A stretch of DNA of 64,000 nt from Myotis daubentonii (GCF_963259705.1 NC_081841.1:93219059-93283058), one strand, 5' to 3'. Positions 31,143-42,420 are shown, counted from the first letter of the stretch. The notes: generated by a model not told the origin, from the sequence alone. Numbers and translations: made by a program.

Positions 31143-31461
31143 TGTTAGGTCTGATCAAATAATCGAATCAAAACCCCCTCCCCTGGGAACTGACCTTTAG
31201 GCCACTTTACAGTGGACATTCCACTTGCTTAGACCACATTCCACTTGCTAAGATCATTATCTCTTCCCTCCGGAGTTTCCCAGAATCTGGACCTGCACAG
31301 AGAATTCTCCACCTAAAGCCTTTAAAAAACCTCTGACTCCCTGTCTTCGGCGGCTGGTGCCATTTTGGGGCTCAGCCCATCTGTGTATCCAGATGATCTA
31401 ATACATTTATAATTCTTCACCCCTTTTGGCCTCATGTGTTCCACCTTTGGCAACCCTAACA
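31143..31461 (+). mobile_element. 5' LTR of class I-like ERV
   Basis: TGTTAGGTCTGATCAAATAA to CAACCCTAACA, 319 bp. The 5-bp target GTTAT stands at 31138-31142 and again after the 3' LTR (35819-35823). Compared with the 3' LTR it has a 21-bp extra block near its end (after CCCCTTTTGGC), which looks like a short duplication. Confidence 0.93.
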
Positions 31462-34400
31462 TTTGGTGCCAAAACCGGGGAGGGTTCTACGGGGATGGGG
31501 AGCCATCACCAGAGCTTCAGTCACCCCAAGTTTGCTACTCAACGAGCAGTAGGCAGCAGCAGCTCGACGTGGGCTTACCTCCAAATCCTACTCGGGTAAC
31601 TCGATTGCTGGCCTTGATTAGGCCTCCTTCCCTTATGAACCCTCCCAAACCTGCCAAGGAGGATACCGGATTTGGAATCTCTCCTTCTCCATTGCCGACT
31701 CTCCATTCCACACCAGCCAATCTTCTCTAGGTGAGTAATGTCCCAAAATTTCCCTCATCTCAAGTCTTCTGCCCACTCTCCCTCACTAACTTCTCAAAAG
31801 TCTCAAAAGTCCTAGGCCAGAAGACTCCTCAGCCGTTTGGCTTTGGGTCCTTCTAGATTGGGGACACCCAGTCCAGAGGGTCACCTCTCATTTCTTATGG
31901 TGATTTGTTTAGCAACGGGACGCCTGCCCTAAACAGTCACCTTTGGATCTGTGGTCTGTCACTCACCCTTCCTCTCTGGGAAAGTGCTGGGACAAACAGC
32001 ACTTTCAATTTTAACACATTGCACAATTTAGATAATTGCTGTCAACACAATGGAAAATGGTCAGAGATGTTCTACATCCAGGCCTTTTCACCCTCTAGTC
32101 TCAACCCTCTCTCTGTCAGTCCTGCTCTACCCAGCAGGTCCTTCTCCTTCACACAAAACATCATACCCCTACCACTTCTGATTCTGAATCTACTTTTGAC
32201 CCAGCAGACCACAGACCTCCGCCTCCTTACATGCCTCGCCTGCAATAGATTCCCAAAACCCAGGCCCTTCTAACTAGCAACCACCTTCTCCCTGGCCCCT
32301 GAGAGCCCAAATCCCCAAAAAACCAAGCTCAAAAACAGCCTTTTCCCAGTGAACACTTGCTCTTGGGCCACCCAAAGACCACCCTCCTCAATAGCCTCTT
32401 CTATTCTCATGCCCATTCTACCCCTGAGGAAGGTAGCAGGAACTGAGAATATTGTGGTCAATTATGACAAAGTTAATGAACTCACTCAAGGCCCTGATGA
32501 AAATCCAGCTCTCTTCCTCTGCTGCCTTACAGAGGCCTTGCAGAAATTCACCGCCTTAGACCCCACCTCCCCAGAGCCCTTCTTCTGAACATTCATTTTA
32601 TATTCCAGTCAGCCCCTGATATATGCCACACACTTTGAAAAACAGACACAGGTCCACAAACCCATCAAAAAGACCTCCTTAACCTGACCTTTAAGCTCTT
32701 TAATCATAGAGACAAGGAGACCCAAATCCAAAAACAAAGGCGAGATCAGGCCAAGGCTGAGGCCCAGAAGGAAGCCTTCCAGCTCCTAGCCACCACTCTC
32801 ACGAACCCCAAACAGAGTGCCAGTCCTCCTACCGAGGGTGAGTCAAGGGCTAAGCCTCCTCCGGGCCATGCTTCAAATGCAACAAGGAAGGACACTGAGC
32901 CAAGTCCTGCCCAGACCCGAGATCCCCCACCTGGGCCTTGCCCAAGGTGCGGAAGGGAAAGGCCACTGGAAATCAGACTGTAGTCTGGCCGCTCCAGTTT
33001 GGACCTCAGCTAGTCCGGTAAGGCTGCCTTCTGGATCCAGTTTGGAGCTCCCAGACCTCCTGGGACTGGCCACCAAAGATTGAAGCTGCCCAGGCCCTGC
33101 CAGGGCCCCACAGACTCACATCACCAGGGCAGAGTCTTGGGTAATGACTCTGGTGGCAGATTCCCTTTTTAATTGACACTGGGACCACTTATTCTGCCCT
33201 CTCTGAATTCACTGGGACCCTTATCCTCCCCTCAGTCTCTATTATGGGGCTTGATGAGTCAGTCATTAGCCACCTCACCTCTACACTGCATCTTACTAAA
33301 TACCCCCATTCACTCTTTTCTCATTCTACCTCGGTGCCCGGCCAGGGATACCATGCATCCCCTCATAAAGCCCAGTTGTCCCAAACCACAGTCACCTACT
33401 TCAGTTTCACTCACTCACCCCACAAGGCCGAGCCATTTCTTGGACTGTAAATGCCTTATCTCCTCCATGACTGTCCCCTCCTCTAAACAAGAAATAATCT
33501 TTCTTGGCTCGCTGCATACTTTCACCTCTGCGTTCCCAACTTCAGTCTTATCCCAAATCCCACTATGACACAGTGAGGGGACCCCTCACTGAGACTTTAG
33601 ATCCCAAGGCCAGCGTTCTCACCCCTTTAATGCTCTAAAAAAACTGCTCTTAACTCAGCACCTTCTCACCGCCACCCTCCTTACTTAACAGTCTGGCTAC
33701 TATCACAAGCTGAATTCATTATCACCCAAACCTTAGCATGTTATCGCAAAGGAAAAATGTGGCAGTTTTAAATCCAAGAAACTGGAGGCCTGGAAACTGC
33801 AGTCCTAGAACAGATTTTGGGGCCTCATCCCCAGTGCACCCTGAATCCCTTTTCTCCAGCCTCATATGCCTATACATAATTTTCCAAAGTCTTCGATAAC
33901 TTAAAGGCTTTGGAGCATTACTGAGTTAAATGATAAACATCTAAATATTTTAAAATAACATAAAATATTGAACATTGATTTCTAGATAAGTTTTAATTCA
34001 CCTGCGCTTAGCTTTTATTACAGATGGTCTCTTGTACTTTGTTGAAGGTATATTTTCTTGAAAGTAAGAGTGCATTTAAAGTGTGTCCATAAATGTTAAT
34101 CTAAGAAATGCTGGCTGTTTACTTTTTGGTAATCATTGGAAAATTAAGGTTTCTAAGAGTTGACAATAGAAGGCAGAGGCATGGACATGCATTTTGAAGG
34201 CAAAAGAAAATGAATTAAAGCTGTAAGAATGTCTGTGAAAGTTTTAAGAAGGTTCGTGAAAGTTATAGAAGGTTTGTAGGGAGAAATGTTAAAAGGAAGT
34301 TATATACATGACACAGGCCAGTAAGCCAGGACAAGCAGAATAGGGAAACTGGGATAGTAAAACAGTAAGTTGCAACCATCTAGAAAATCCAGATGCCAAG

Positions 34401-35160
34401 CAGTTTGCAGCCATCTAGAAAACCCTATCTTCCCTAAACCAAGGACACTTAAGAGTGAATGATTTGAGGATAAACCTCATTTTGGTATATTAGACTATAG
34501 CCCTCTGAATTAATGTCTCTTTCCACCAAACCATTTATTATAATTCTTGTTCTTCTGGCTTTTGCCCCAGTAATATTATAATTTATGAAACAGTTTGTCT
34601 CCACCAGGTTACAAGCCCTACTTGTACGCTGGAAATACCAATGCTAGACACCATCATAACCTCCTTTTGTGCCCAGGCCTCATTGTCCCTTTCAACCCCC
34701 AGAGCAAGGATGATGGGCCAGGTATAGGTATAGAAACTCACTGGGCCAGAAAGCTATGGATGCTACCAAGGGGCAAAACCAGGAAAACAAGAACCTCACC
34801 CCCGCGGTAACCTATCCTCCCCTAGAAAATAACTAGTCAGGCAACTAAGACCCCTGATCTTTTCCTCCTTAAGGTAATATCTAGGTCTCAGCTGTATTTC
34901 AGCTCCAGGACCAGAAAAGCAGAAAAACCAGAGGAGTGAGGCTGTGGCAGCTTCAGGACCAGCTTTTACCTCCCAAGTCACTCAACAGGACTGCTTTCAA
35001 GCCTTTCCCCAGTCTCATGGGGAAATCATGCTGCCGTACCCCTCGTCCAGCCCACTACTATCAAAGTCCATTCCCCTGTGATCTTGATGCCCCCCTCAGC
35101 AGGAAATAAATACAGAGGATATTACCTTTGTCCCTATTCCATAAAACAAAAAGACTGGAA
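31462..35160 (+). pseudogene. ERV internal region: gag and protease remnants, most of pol/env missing
   Basis: A decayed gammaretrovirus-like provirus interior, plus strand. About 32349-32588 holds an open stretch resembling the late capsid part of Gag. At 32869-32910 a CX2CX4HX4C nucleocapsid zinc knuckle is readable, but the residue after the His is a TGA stop. At 33175-33183 a protease active-site triad Asp-Thr-Gly follows Leu-Ile, with other stops and shifts before and after it. From about 33570 only scraps remain; I see no reverse transcriptase, integrase or envelope domain. The segment 34770-34930 is homologous to 13235-13390. The provirus is 3.7 kb inside, far short of a full 7-8 kb element, and cannot produce proteins. 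Confidence 0.82.
31464..31481 (+). other. ERV primer-binding site, tRNA-Phe type
   Basis: TGGTGCCAAAACCGGGGA begins two bases after the LTR. It matches the complement of the 3' end of tRNA-Phe (TGGTGCCGAAACCCGGGA) at 16 of 18 bases. HERV-F-like gammaretroviral ERVs use this tRNA. Confidence 0.8.
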
Positions 35161-35818
35161 TGTTAGGTCTGATCAAATAATTAAATTGATATCCCCTTCC
35201 CTGGGAACTGACCTTTAGGCCACTTCACAATGGCCATTCCACTTGCTTAGACCACATTCCACTTGCTAAGACCATTATCTCTCCCCTCTGGAGTTTCCCA
35301 GAATCCGGACCTGTACAGAGAATTATCCGCCCAGAAAAAGCTCACCTAGAGTCCTTTAAACACCTCTGACTCCCTGTCTTTGGTAGCTGGTGCCATTTTG
35401 GGGCTCAGCCCATCTGGGTATCCAGATGACCTAATCCTATATAATAAAAGGGTAATATGCAAATTGACCGAATGGCAGAACGACTGGTCACTATGAGGCA
35501 CACTGACCACCAGGGGGCAGATGCTCACCGTAGGAGCTGCCCCGTGTTGGTCAGTGAGCTCCCACAGGTGGAGCTCTGCTCAGCCCGAAGTGGGGCTCAA
35601 AGCTGGCAAGCAAAGCGGCAGTGGCAGGAGCCTATCCCGCCTCCACAGCAGTGCTAAGGATGTCCGACTGTCAGACATCCCCTGAGGGCTCCCAGACTGC
35701 GAGAGGGCACAGGCCGGGCTGAGGGACGCCCCCCCCCCTTCTCACTTGAGTGCATGAAATTCATGCACCAGGCCTCTAGTAAATTTATAATTCTTCACCC
35801 CTTTTGGCGACCCTAACA
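35161..35818 (+). mobile_element. 3' LTR of the ERV, split by a Helitron
   Basis: TGTTAGGTCTGATCAAATAAT to CGACCCTAACA; without the Helitron at 35435-35779 it is 313 bp. It has a roughly 16-bp insertion (near CCGCCCAGAAAAAGC) relative to the 5' LTR and many point differences, so the provirus is old. Confidence 0.93.
35435..35779 (+). mobile_element. HeliBat-like Helitron inside the 3' LTR
   Basis: TCCTATATAATAAAAGGG with ATATGCAAATTGACC to GCATGAAATTCATGCACC, AGGCCTCTAG. It sits exactly between A35434 and T35780. The 5' LTR preserves the empty site (ATGATCTAA|TACATTTATAA against ATGACCTAA|TAAATTTATAA), which fixes both ends to the base. Confidence 0.97.
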
Positions 35819-35823
35819 GTTAT

Positions 35824-36190
35824 CTGTGAGGAAGAAGGCAGAAAGAGAAACCACAAGATAGAGTTAGAGCTAGGAGGGATCATGTAGACTGAAGCAATGA
35901 AGAAACTGCAAATAAAACAAGCTTGAGAACAGATTTGTAGAGGGTAGGAACAAGCAAAGGTAATGGAAGAACTGAGTTGATACAAAGACAGAAGCAGGTG
36001 CAAGTGAGTAATGCAGAGATCTCCAGTCCCTGGTCCCTCAGTATGGCATAGTACTGGATAGTTCCTTGTAGGTTCTAGTGTTTACAATAAAACCCCTTTC
36101 TATTTAAGGTGGCCTGAGTGCATTTCTAAGCCTAATTTAAAACAGCCTTCTGGTTTGTCTTATTTAATATAATAACTGCAGTTATTAAGC
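35824..36190. other. Intergenic, nothing recognised
   Basis: Flanking DNA of the ERV. A run AGTACTGGATAGTTCC occurs, but no gene or repeat is supported. Confidence 0.5.
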
Positions 36191-36360
36191 TATCAGTCAT
36201 TTCAATTTTACAGATGCAGAAATTCATCTCTCAAGATCTGAGTTTGGTCTATAACTGTAAGAGTAAGTACTGGTTCTGTTTCATTTATTCCCTGGCTCCT
36301 ATCAAAATAGGAACATAGTAAGGACTCAGTTAAAATTTGTTAAATAAATGAATGAAGAAT
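36190..36360 (+). repeat. MIR/L2-like remnant
   Basis: CAGATGCAGAAATTCATCTC and ATAGTAAGGACTCAGTTAAAATTTGTTAAATAAATGAATGAA follow the shared 3' end of MIR and L2. Ancient and diverged. Confidence 0.55.
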
Positions 36361-36457
36361 ATCTATTATGATCAATTTGTCAAATGAATCATACATCTAA
36401 AAGTAGCAGATACAACGGGAGAGGATTGCTTTAGGAGAAATTATAAAGCACCAATTT

Positions 36458-36458
<1 letters not shown>

Positions 36459-36521
<63 letters not shown>

Positions 36522-36734
36522 TTTATGTATTTTTTTATTGATTTCAGAGAGGAAAGGAGAGGGAGAGAGAGATAGAAACAACAATGATGAGAGAATTATT
36601 AATTGGCTGCCTCCTGCATGCTCCCTGCTGGGGCTCGAGCCCACAACCTGGGCATGTGCCCTTGACTGGAATAGAACCCAGGGCCCTTCAGTCCGCAGGC
36701 CAACACTCTATCCACTGAACCAAACCAGCTAGGG
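36459..36734 (-). mobile_element. Ves SINE with an expanded (TTTC)n tail
   Basis: The minus-oriented SINE body is 36530-36734; its A-rich tail has expanded to about 16 units of GAAA on that strand (TTTC at 36459-36522). Target repeats GCACCAATTTT / GCACCAATATT on the two sides. Confidence 0.9.
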
Positions 36735-37385
36735 CACCAATATTCACTTTTTAAATTATCCAAGAAATAAGTACCAAACAGTGTCTTCACAAACTTTAAG
36801 AACCAGAAATTGAGAAATGCAGACCTTGGAAAGAATTGACATTATCTTGCATTGTTCACAATGGTTCAGGGATTGTCCATTAGCTTATAAAATGAACAAG
36901 GAGTTTGTTTAAACTTCACTAGGTAAAACCTGGAAATAACCACTGATACGCTTTTGTTGAAAAGCTTTCAAATCACATCTACCCTTTTTTGAAAAAAATG
37001 TGCTTTGTTGTAGTATCTCCTATGTTGGAATTCTGAATTTGTCAGGATAGGCCAAGCTATGATGAGGTAACAAATTAACCCTGAAATTTTTGTGCTTTAA
37101 CACATAAAATTTTGTTTCTCTCTCATGCTACATGTCTGACATAGATCAAAAAGGGACTTTGCTCCTCATAGGGGGACTAGGGCTGACAGATACATTGACA
37201 TCAACACGTGGATTCATAATTACTGGGAGAGGAGAAAAGAACCACTGATTGTCTTGAAGCGGTTCTTAGATACTTCCTCTATTCGTTGTCCATAGCTACT
37301 CACATGGCCCTTTCTAAACTGATAGGCGATGTGGGAAAACACATGAATATTCAGCGAGTACACAACGCTGCTCATGTTGGAATAT
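36735..37385. other. Intergenic, nothing recognised
   Basis: AT-rich sequence. A stretch near 37030-37250 (GTAACAAATTAACCCTGAAATTTTTGTGC) may be an old LTR or MIR-type remnant but I cannot support a name. Confidence 0.4.
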
Positions 37386-37750
37386 CCCAAGATTCTGCTC
37401 TTGGCCCTCTCTCCTCGATCACTCAGGCTCCTAAGTGATTTTATCCAATGTGTAGATTTTATTTATATCTGCAGCCTGCAACTTCCCCCCATCCTCCTCA
37501 TTCATTTATTCAGTTACCTACTCAGTTTCTTCACCTGGATCTTAGTAGGCATCTTCACTAACTTTGTCCCCACAGAAACTTTGATTTTTACCTCCAAAGA
37601 TTGCTCACTCCTCTTCATGTCTTTCTTATTTCAGTGAGTGGCAAAACCATCTACCTATTTGCTCATGTAATCCTTGATTCTTCAACTTAACCTAACCCGC
37701 CCCATCAAATTCATCACAGATTCTGCAGGCTCCATAATACAGTGAGTGCT
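37386..37750 (+). repeat. L2 LINE fragment
   Basis: TTCTGCTCTTGGCCCTCTCTCC, then AGTTTCTTCACCTGGATCTTAGTAGGCATC and TGATTCTTCAACTTAACC follow L2 ORF2-end/3' region order. The L2 continues after 39870. Confidence 0.65.
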
Positions 37751-38284
37751 GGACTTTTACTCAATTACGTAAGTAAAGATTTAATTATAGTCCTCAATGA
37801 AAATGAGCCAAGTGTGAAAATACTTGATCTACTTGGAATGTGGGATTGGGAAGGAGAGTGTGGGTTGGCATCAGTTCCCCAGGCATTTAAATACTTTCAA
37901 CAATAGCATTAAGGGTGAAATTAATTACATTGTGACCAAATGCTGGCCTGTTGGTTAATCAGTCAGTGAAATTTCTATTCTTCTTGTTTATGATTTTTTA
38001 ACTGAAAGTCTTCTTCTTATTCTGGGAGTAAGACTAAAATAGTTAAAGGCTTAAATCTCCAAGACTTCAAGGATCTTTAAAGATATACAACTCTGAAATG
38101 TGTGGAGACTTCTTTGTGAACTAGTCCATGGTCATTTTGTGTAACTGCTTCATGTGTGCTTGGGAAGAATGTGATTTGTTCATTGGGTGCAGAGTCTGTA
38201 TCTGAATTAATTATTGCCGTGTGAAAATCTTCATAAATAAATACATATAAAAGCTAAAAAGAAAGTTTCTGTGGCCTTTATTAC
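37751..38284. other. Intergenic, nothing recognised
   Basis: AT-rich DNA between the L2 piece and the HAL1. No gene seen. Confidence 0.45.
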
Positions 38285-38289
38285 CAATG

Positions 38290-39624
38290 ATGTCTTTTTT
38301 TTTTAATTAAATCTTTATTGTTCAGATTATTACATTTGTTCCTTTTTTCCCCCCCCATAACTCCCCTCCTCCCAGTTCCCGCCCCACCCTCCGCCCTCAC
38401 TCCCCACCCACTGTCCTCATCCATAGGTGCACGATTTTTGTCCAGTCTCTTCCCACATCTCCCACACCCCTTTCCCCCACAAGAATAGTCAGTCCATTCC
38501 CTTTCTATGTCCCTGATTCTATTATAATCAACAGTTCATTCTGTTCATCAGATTATTTATTCACTTGATTCTTAGATTCACTTGTTGATAGATGCATATT
38601 TGTTGTTCATAATTTGTATCTTTACCTTTTTCTTCCTCTTCCTCTTCTTAAAGGATACCTTTCAGCATTTCATATAATCCTGCTTTGGTGGTGATGAACT
38701 CCTTTAGCTTTTCCTTATCTGTGAAGCTCTTTATCTGACCTTCAATTCTGAATGATAGCTTTGCTGGATAAAGTAATCTTGGTTGTAGGTTCTTGCTATT
38801 CATCACTTTGAATATTTCTTGCCACTCCCTTCTGGCCTGCAAAGTTTCTGTTGAGAAATCAGCTGACAGTCGTATGGGTATTCCCTTGTAGGTAACTGAG
38901 TTTCTTTCTCTTGCTGTTTTTAAGATTCTCTCTTTATCTTTTGCTCTTGGCATTTTAATTATGATGTGTCTTGGTGTGGTCCTCTTTGGATTCCTTTTGT
39001 TTGGGGTTCTCCGCGCTTCTTGGACCTGTAAGTCCATTTCTTTCACCAGGTGGGGGAAGTTTTCTGTCATTATTTCTTCAAATAGGTTTTCAATATCTTG
39101 CTCTCTCTCATCTTCTGGCACCCCTATAATTCTGATGTTGGTACGCTTGAAGCTGTCCCAGAGGCTCCTTACACTATCCTCGCATTTTTGGATTCTTTTT
39201 TCATTTTGCTTTTCCGGTTGGATGTTTTTTGCTTCCTCGCATTTCAAATCATTGACTTGATTCTTGCACTCCTCTGGTCTGCTTTCGGGCGTCTGTATAA
39301 TATTCGTTATTTCAGTCCGTGTATGCTTAATTTCTAGTTGGTTCCCCAATATAAGATCGAGGGTCTTATTAGTTTTCGTGTAGATCTCATTAAGTTTATC
39401 GGCAGCTTCTAGACAGTTCTTGAGAGACCTTAAAAGTGTGGTTCTGAACTCTATTTCTTCCATTGACAATTTTGTCCTGTTTCTTTGTCTCCGCATTTTG
39501 TTATGCTTCCTTGGTGCACCCCCTAGTGGTCTTTGTTCGCAGTCTTATAGTTAAATCTTGATTGTTGTAGCTAATTCCAGGGAGGGTTTGACCTCCAGGC
39601 CAAGTGGCTATGAGAATCAGCTCA
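38290..39624 (-). mobile_element. 5'-truncated HAL1 with uninterrupted ORF1
   Basis: Minus-oriented copy of the element at 25140-27693. Its A-rich 3' end is at 38297-38310 (complement of TTTTTTTTTTAATTAAATC) and AATAAA follows in the complement of TTTATTG. The 5' UTR is cut at about 39624. Target ATGATGTCTT appears at 38287, again at about 39626 and a third time after the adjacent SINE. Confidence 0.9.
38648..39496 (-). CDS. HAL1 ORF1 protein, 282 residues, intact frame
   Basis: An L1 ORF1-type RNA-binding chaperone with no stop. Residues 1-110 are charged, helix-forming and likely a short coiled coil (EEIEFRTTLLRSLKNCLEAA). Residues about 119-205 form the RRM-like domain (NIRIIGVPEDE, TPRHIIIKMPRAK). 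The C-terminal domain follows (QARREWQEIF at 220-229, YPAKLSF at 243-249). Human L1 ORF1p is 338 residues; the shorter length here is mostly in the N-terminal part. HAL1 elements carry only this ORF and must use L1 ORF2p in trans. The first Met (39496) opens MRRQRNRTKL. With its 5' UTR missing the copy lacks its own promoter, so the frame is probably intact by youth, not by selection. Confidence 0.85.
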   Translation of the reverse strand: MRRQRNRTKLSMEEIEFRTTLLRSLKNCLEAADKLNEIYTKTNKTLDLILGNQLEIKHTRTEITNIIQTPESRPEECKNQVNDLKCEEAKNIQPEKQNEKRIQKCEDSVRSLWDSFKRTNIRIIGVPEDEREQDIENLFEEIMTENFPHLVKEMDLQVQEARRTPNKRNPKRTTPRHIIIKMPRAKDKERILKTARERNSVTYKGIPIRLSADFSTETLQARREWQEIFKVMNSKNLQPRLLYPAKLSFRIEGQIKSFTDKEKLKEFITTKAGLYEMLKGIL

Positions 39625-39635
39625 ATGATGTCTTT

Positions 39636-39848
39636 TTTAAAAATATTTTTTTATTGATTTCAGAGAAGGAAGGGAGAAGGAGAGATAGAAACATCAATGA
39701 TGAGAGAGAATTAATTGATCGGCTGCCTCCTGCAAGCCCCCTATTGGGGATCAAGCCCGAAACCTGGGGATGTGCTCTTGATGGGAATCTGGAACCCTCG
39801 TTTAGTCCACAGGCCAACGCTGTATCCACTGAGCCAAACCAGCTAGGG
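39636..39848 (-). mobile_element. Ves-type SINE at the HAL1 target site
   Basis: Minus-oriented, head complement GAGCCAAACCAGCTAGGGC at the right. It reuses the target ATGATGTCTT (39625 and 39855). Confidence 0.9.
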
Positions 39849-39869
39849 CACCAAATGATGTCTTGAGTC

Positions 39870-40530
39870 CACTCCTCCTCCTGTGGCCTTACTGTTCCTG
39901 AGCCTCCATCATCTCTCTGCTGGACGACTGTGACAGCCTGTTAACCAGCTCCATAGGCCGCGATTATTCCTATCTCAGGGCCTTTGGCTTCACTGTTCCT
40001 CTTGCTTACACAGAGCTCTTTCCTAAGAAATTTGCATGGTTACCTACTCCCGCTCAGCCTTTAGATCTTAACTCAAAAGTCACCTCCTCAAGAGCTCTGC
40101 CATTAAGCAAAGTAGCCTACACAATCACTATTACCCTATTTTGTAGCAATTAGATTTCAAATTACATTGCCTGTTTCTTTCTGCTAGAATGTAAGTTCCT
40201 TAAGGGTAGGGACTTTCTTATTCTCTCTTTCTCTCTTTTTTTTAAAATATTTTTATTGATTTCAGAGAGGAAGGGAGAGGGGGGAGAGATAGAAACATCA
40301 ATGATGAGAGAGACTCATTGATTGGCTGCCTCCTGCACACCCCTACTGGGGATCGAGCCCACAACCCAGGCATTTGCCCTGACTGGGAATCGGGCCCAGG
40401 ACCTCTTGGTCTATGGGACGACGCTCAATCCACTGAGCCATCACAGCCGGGCTCTTGTTCTCTTTTATGTCTCCAGCGCTTAGAGTTGTGCCAGACACGT
40501 TGTAAGAGCCCCATCAATATTTGTCGTTAT
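39870..40530 (+). repeat. L2 LINE 3' end, with nested SINE
   Basis: TCTCTGCTGGACGACTGTGACAGCC, TCAGGGCCTTTGGCTTCACTG, TAGAATGTAAGTTCCTTAAGGG and, after the Ves copy, TCTCCAGCGCTTAGAGTTGTGCC are hallmarks of the L2 3' region. Same strand as 37386-37750, so probably one old element. Confidence 0.8.
40228..40453 (-). mobile_element. Ves-type SINE nested in L2
   Basis: Minus-oriented; right end complement of GCCCGGCTGTGATGGCTCAG. Target TCTTATTCTCTTT / TCTTGTTCTCTTT. Confidence 0.88.
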
Positions 40531-40641
40531 TAGAAATCATGTTCCTAAATAATATTTAATGATATGATAACATTCCCCTAATATGTGATTAAAGGGGAAG
40601 AAAAGGTAGGATAGAAAACTATTCACTATGAGCCTGATTTT

Positions 40642-40839
40642 TAAAAAGATTTTTTAAATTGATTTTTACAGAGAGAGAGAGGGAGAGAGAGAGAGGTCAG
40701 AGCGAAACATTGCCTCCTGCATGCCCCCTACCAGGGATCGAGCCTGAAACCCGAGCATGTGCCCTGAATGGGAATGGAAATGGCAACCTTTCGGTGCACA
40801 GGACGATGCCCAACCAACTGAGCCACACTGGCCAGGGCA
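40642..40839 (-). mobile_element. Ves-type SINE, diverged
   Basis: Minus-oriented; ends in complement of GCCCTGGCCAGTGTGGCTCAG. Target GAGCCTGATTTTTA / GAGTCTGATTTTAT. Confidence 0.88.
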
Positions 40840-42420
40840 CTCTGAGTCTGATTTTATAAGAAAAAATGTATGCATTAAAAAAAAGCATGAAGAAAGAAAC
40901 ATGTCATTTGTTTGAAGGGTTTCTCTAGATAATATTTATAATGTTAAAAATGCATGTGCTACAAGGGCGTAGATACCAGAGGCTCTCGGGAATCATCTTA
41001 GATGCTATCTATCACATTTAGTTATATATTTATGTACGCATAATTGTTCATCATTAAAAAAAAAAGTCAGCATCTCTCCCTAAAGCTGTGTGCATAACTT
41101 CTCAGAATACATATGCTTTATTTGGTTGCAAAACAATTTATGTGGGCAAACTGATCACCTAATAATTGTTAGCTAAAGTTTAAAAAATGCTTGTGCTAGT
41201 TTATTACTAAAGGATTTTTTCCCAGCGATATATGTATATAATTAAGCAAGATGTGTTTCACAAAGAAAATTATCCAGAGCGTGGATAGCTAAGAAGGCAT
41301 ATATTGTTCTATGTATGTCGTCACTCATACATACTAAGGCAAGCCAACTTAGTATTATTGCCATTTAATAGAGTACAACTCTGAATATTCAGAAAATCTT
41401 AGCTGATGGGTGTGTGTGTTCTTGGTATTTGTTCTATTTACTTCTGACTATGTTACTTTATGATTCTGAAGTAAAATTCTTTAAGATTCACAAGACTAGA
41501 GACCAAAAGATTTCAAGTTTAAAACTAAAAATCAACTGACATCACATATTAGTATAGACTGAATGTCTTTGGGACCAACTGAGAATTGTGGTTTTGCAAT
41601 TTCCCAAGTTATTTCCAACACCACTACTTTGCTTTTTTCTTCTGTGGCTTTTAAGTTGGAAATTGTAGTGGTTTATACAAATTTAATAAAAGAGAAAGTC
41701 TTGGACTTTTACTGGCAGGGATTTTCTTGCACCACCCACTGTCATAATTGATTACATGCTGTACCCTGATGGAAGAACAGCATTTCTCGGCCAACAGAAA
41801 ATCACAAATACGTGGTAAACCATCTGCTTTGTCCAGCAACTGAAAAATAATAATGTGACCAATGATCCAAGAGAGAAGGGGCTGCCAGGCCAACTGTGCC
41901 CAGACTTCTATCCGCTTGATGTATGAAGGTGGGAGATTTGTTTTGACAGCTGCCTTGCCAACATCTGGCATCTGTCACCCATAGTTCCCCATTATTGCTG
42001 GTTTCAAAAATCAGATCTGCCAGTCAAACAGCTTTTCTGCTGATGGACAGTCGAAAGATGCCTTGTAGGCCTCATGTGCTTGTGGGGCACTCCCCTTTAT
42101 TTTAATACATGCGCCCACTAATCCCTTTTCATGCTTTGCCTTTTGGCCTGTAACTTAGTCGGAAAAAGATTTCTCCCCAGGCCCAAGTTCACTGCTCTTT
42201 GGAAGAACGGCTGAAGCACTAAAGGAGATACTAGGAACATTGCAAATGCTTGTGGTCTTACTCCTGTAGGATCAAGAGTAGTTTCCTCCTTCAGGATCTA
42301 CAGAAAAGCAATATCCCCTCCATCTCTGCCTTTTGGGGAAGTTAACATTTGCATACATAACTCCTTTAAAAATCATTAACATGGTACTTGGTGTGTTTGC
42401 ATATATTCTTGTTGAAGCGT
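40840..42420. other. Intergenic, nothing recognised
   Basis: AT-rich, apparently single-copy DNA for 1.6 kb. No long open frame with a familiar product, no transposon ends. Confidence 0.5.

Noticed and set aside
31905..33568. Separate host genes suggested by several plus-strand frames
   Set aside because: They are broken gag/protease frames of the ERV bounded by LTRs at 31143 and 35818.
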